64,000 nucleotides of DNA from Streptomyces lavendofoliae (GTDB taxonomy: Bacteria; Actinomycetota; Actinomycetes; Streptomycetales; Streptomycetaceae). The translations under genes and the position numbers were made by a program. This document shows, one piece after another, positions 62,412 to 64,000 of this stretch. The stretch spans positions 1 to 64,000 of the forward strand of contig NZ_BMTP01000012.1 of assembly GCF_014649735.1 (NCBI RefSeq), in the 5' to 3' direction. Under the pieces are notes generated by a model. It searched no databases, was not told where the DNA came from, and saw only the letters and a list, made by a program, of their open reading frames with translations. Position 1 is the first letter of the stretch; each line of letters starts with the position of its first letter.

Positions 62412-63016
62412 TGCACGGCCCCTTCGGTCGTGTCGCCGAGCAGCCGCTCGACGTACTTGGCGATGACGTCGACCTCCAGGTTGACCGGGTCGCCGGGCTC
62501 CTTGAGGCCGAGCGTGGTCAGGGCGAGGGTGGTCGGGATGAGGCTGATGGTGAAGTGGTCCGCGGCGGCGTCGACGACGGTGAGGCTGACGCCGTCCACC
62601 GTGATGGAGCCCTTCTCGACCACGTAGCGGCGCAGGGGGGCCGGGAGGGAGACCGTGACGATCTCCCAGTTCTCGGAGGGGGTGCGCGCGAGGATGGTGC
62701 CGGTGCCGTCGACGTGGCCCTGGACGATGTGGCCGCCGAGCCGGTCGCCCACCGCCATGGGCCGCTCCAGGTTGACGCGGGAGCCGGGGCGGAGGGCGCC
62801 GAGGCTGGAGCGCTTCAGTGTCTCGGCCATCACGTCGGCGGTGAACTCGCCGTCGGCGGTGTCCACGACGGTGAGACAGACGCCGTTGACGGCGATCGAG
62901 TCGCCGTGCTTGGCGTCCTCGGTGACGAGGGGGCCGCGCAGGCGGAAGCGGGAGGAGTCGCCGAGGTTCTCGACGGCGGTGACCTCACCCAGCTCTTCGA
63001 CGATTCCGGTGAACAC
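62408..63016 (-). CDS. ribE: riboflavin synthase
   Basis: 202 aa. Two tandem lumazine-binding domains: FTGIVEELGEVTAV / AVNGVCLTVVDTADGEFTAD and HIVQGHVDGTGTILAR / ITVDGVSLTVVDAAADHFTI. Dismutates lumazine to riboflavin. GTG 63016, two bases after the ribD stop; end overlaps ribM ATG. Confidence 0.97.
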   Translation of the reverse strand: MFTGIVEELGEVTAVENLGDSSRFRLRGPLVTEDAKHGDSIAVNGVCLTVVDTADGEFTADVMAETLKRSSLGALRPGSRVNLERPMAVGDRLGGHIVQGHVDGTGTILARTPSENWEIVTVSLPAPLRRYVVEKGSITVDGVSLTVVDAAADHFTISLIPTTLALTTLGLKEPGDPVNLEVDVIAKYVERLLGDTTEGAVQ

Positions 63017-63018
63017 GC

Positions 63019-64000
63019 TCAGCGCTCCTTGGGTGCGACGGGGAAGGCGGCAGGGCTTTCGGCGGGGGTTCCGGCCGGGGGCGCGGCGGCGGGCGCGACC
63101 GTGGCGGTGACCCGGAGATCGGAGCCGATGCGCACGGTCTCGGTGACGTCGAGCCGCAGCGCTTCGGTGAGGGTGGTGATCCCGGCGTCGGTGAGGGCGG
63201 CCGGGCCCGAGCCGAGGAGGACCGGGGCGAGGTAGCCGACGACCTTGTCGACGGCTCCCGCGGCGACGAAGGACCCGGCGAGGGCCGGTCCGCCTTCGAG
63301 GAGTACGGAGCGGACGCCGCGCTCGTGCAGGGCGGCGAGCAGGGCCGGTACGGACAGACCCCGGGCCGCCCTCGGCAGGCGCACCACGTCCGTCAGGGCC
63401 GTCTCGGCGTCCTCGGCGACGGCGATCAGGGTCGGCGCGGCGTCGTCCAGGACGCGGGCGCCGGGCCGGACGGCGGTGGCCTCGGTGTCGACGACCACCC
63501 GCAGCGGCTGGGCGGCGCCCTCGATGCCGCGTACGGCGAGGTGGGGGTCGTCCGCGCGGGCGGTGCCGGAGCCGACGACCACCGCGTCGGCCTCGGCGCG
63601 CAGCCGGTGGACGTCGGCGCGGGACTCGGGCGAGGAGATCCAGCGGCTGGTGCCGTCCTGGGCGGCGACGCGGCCGTCGAGGGTGGCGGCGTACTTCCAC
63701 AGGACGTAGGGGCGGCCGAGGCGCACGGAGGTGAGCCAGGCGGCGTTGCCGGCCTCGGCCTCGGCCTCCAGGAGCCCGGCGACGACCTCGACCCCGGCCG
63801 CGCGCAGGGTGTCGGCACCGCCCGTGGCCTGCGGGGTCGGGTCGGCGACGGCGTACACCACGCGGGCGACGCCGGCGTCGATGAGCGCCTGGGCGCAGGG
63901 GCCGGTGCGGCCGGTGTGGTTGCAGGGTTCGAGGGTGACGTACGCGGTGCCGCCGCGGGCCAGGACTCCGGCCTGGCGCAGGGCGTGGACCTCGGCGTGC
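63019..64000 (-). CDS. ribD: bifunctional riboflavin deaminase/reductase, 5' end outside the window
   Basis: 326 codons visible; the N-terminus lies beyond 64000. The deaminase zinc site is present: HAEVHALRQAG and EPCNHTGRTGPCAQALI. The reductase half follows from RPYVLWKYAATLDGRVAAQD to VLLEGGPALAGSFVAAGAVD. The C-terminus is extended by an Ala/Pro tail. First gene of ribD-ribE-ribM-ribBA-ribH; any FMN riboswitch would be further upstream, outside this window. Confidence 0.97.
   Translation of the reverse strand, partial: HAEVHALRQAGVLARGGTAYVTLEPCNHTGRTGPCAQALIDAGVARVVYAVADPTPQATGGADTLRAAGVEVVAGLLEAEAEAGNAAWLTSVRLGRPYVLWKYAATLDGRVAAQDGTSRWISSPESRADVHRLRAEADAVVVGSGTARADDPHLAVRGIEGAAQPLRVVVDTEATAVRPGARVLDDAAPTLIAVAEDAETALTDVVRLPRAARGLSVPALLAALHERGVRSVLLEGGPALAGSFVAAGAVDKVVGYLAPVLLGSGPAALTDAGITTLTEALRLDVTETVRIGSDLRVTATVAPAAAPPAGTPAESPAAFPVAPKER

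Overview
The window is chromosomal DNA from a Streptomyces-type actinomycete. The evidence is very high GC, near-saturated G/C at third codon positions, many GTG starts, and genus-typical genes: rbpA, the smeA-ssfA sporulation pair, a four-gene conservon, DasR-like operator sequences and an SCO1431-type small membrane protein. From memory, the gene order broadly follows the rbpA/ppm1/chitinase/rib-his part of the S. coelicolor core chromosome; this was not checked by alignment. I see no insertion sequence, integrase, CRISPR array, prophage or tRNA gene.

Left third (1-24 kb). The first ~100 bases look like the promoter/leader of an rRNA operon running leftward out of the window. Rightward come the PTS genes crr and ptsI, with a DasR-type operator upstream. 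They are followed by an unknown gene, a decayed MocR-type regulator fragment, an acetoacetyl-CoA synthetase translationally coupled to a GNAT acetyltransferase, a family 31 glycosidase, a NUDIX hydrolase divergent from a VanX-like dipeptidase, and a cvnABCD conservon (G-protein-like signalling). From 23.9 down to 16.3 kb runs a minus-strand operon for an SMC/Mks (Wadjet-like) complex: kleisin-like, Pro/Arg decapeptide-repeat ORF, KITE-like and a 1570-aa SMC ATPase. No JetD/MksG nuclease is present. This is the strongest candidate for an under-described system here.

Middle (24-42 kb). A FadR-type regulator is divergent from an MFS transporter and pxpABC (ATP-dependent 5-oxoprolinase). These converge on a full-length OPLAH-type 5-oxoprolinase, so two unrelated enzymes for the same reaction lie tail to tail. 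Then come a HEAT-repeat protein with a possible tiny Cys-triplet peptide gene upstream, an ankyrin protein, smeA-ssfA (septum/sporulation DNA segregation), a MocR regulator divergent from a YczE membrane protein, a glycerophosphodiesterase, an MFS permease, and rbpA with a textbook sigma-R promoter.

Right third (42-64 kb). FxsA protein, polyprenol-phosphate mannose synthase (ppm1) with a repetitive tail and long leader, an amidohydrolase, an Lrp/AsnC regulator, an acyl-CoA dehydrogenase, a secreted GH18 chitinase with a DasR-type site inside its promoter, a Tat-exported C39-like peptidase, a uridine-kinase-like P-loop protein, a candidate small RNA, an orphan EccA/CbbX-type AAA ATPase, two CBS-domain CorC/HlyC-type membrane proteins, and a minus-strand cluster for riboflavin and histidine synthesis (ribD-ribE-ribM-ribBA-ribH-hisE-hisG). 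ribD is cut by the right edge. Chitinase and PTS genes share DasR-like operators, consistent with coordinated N-acetylglucosamine use.
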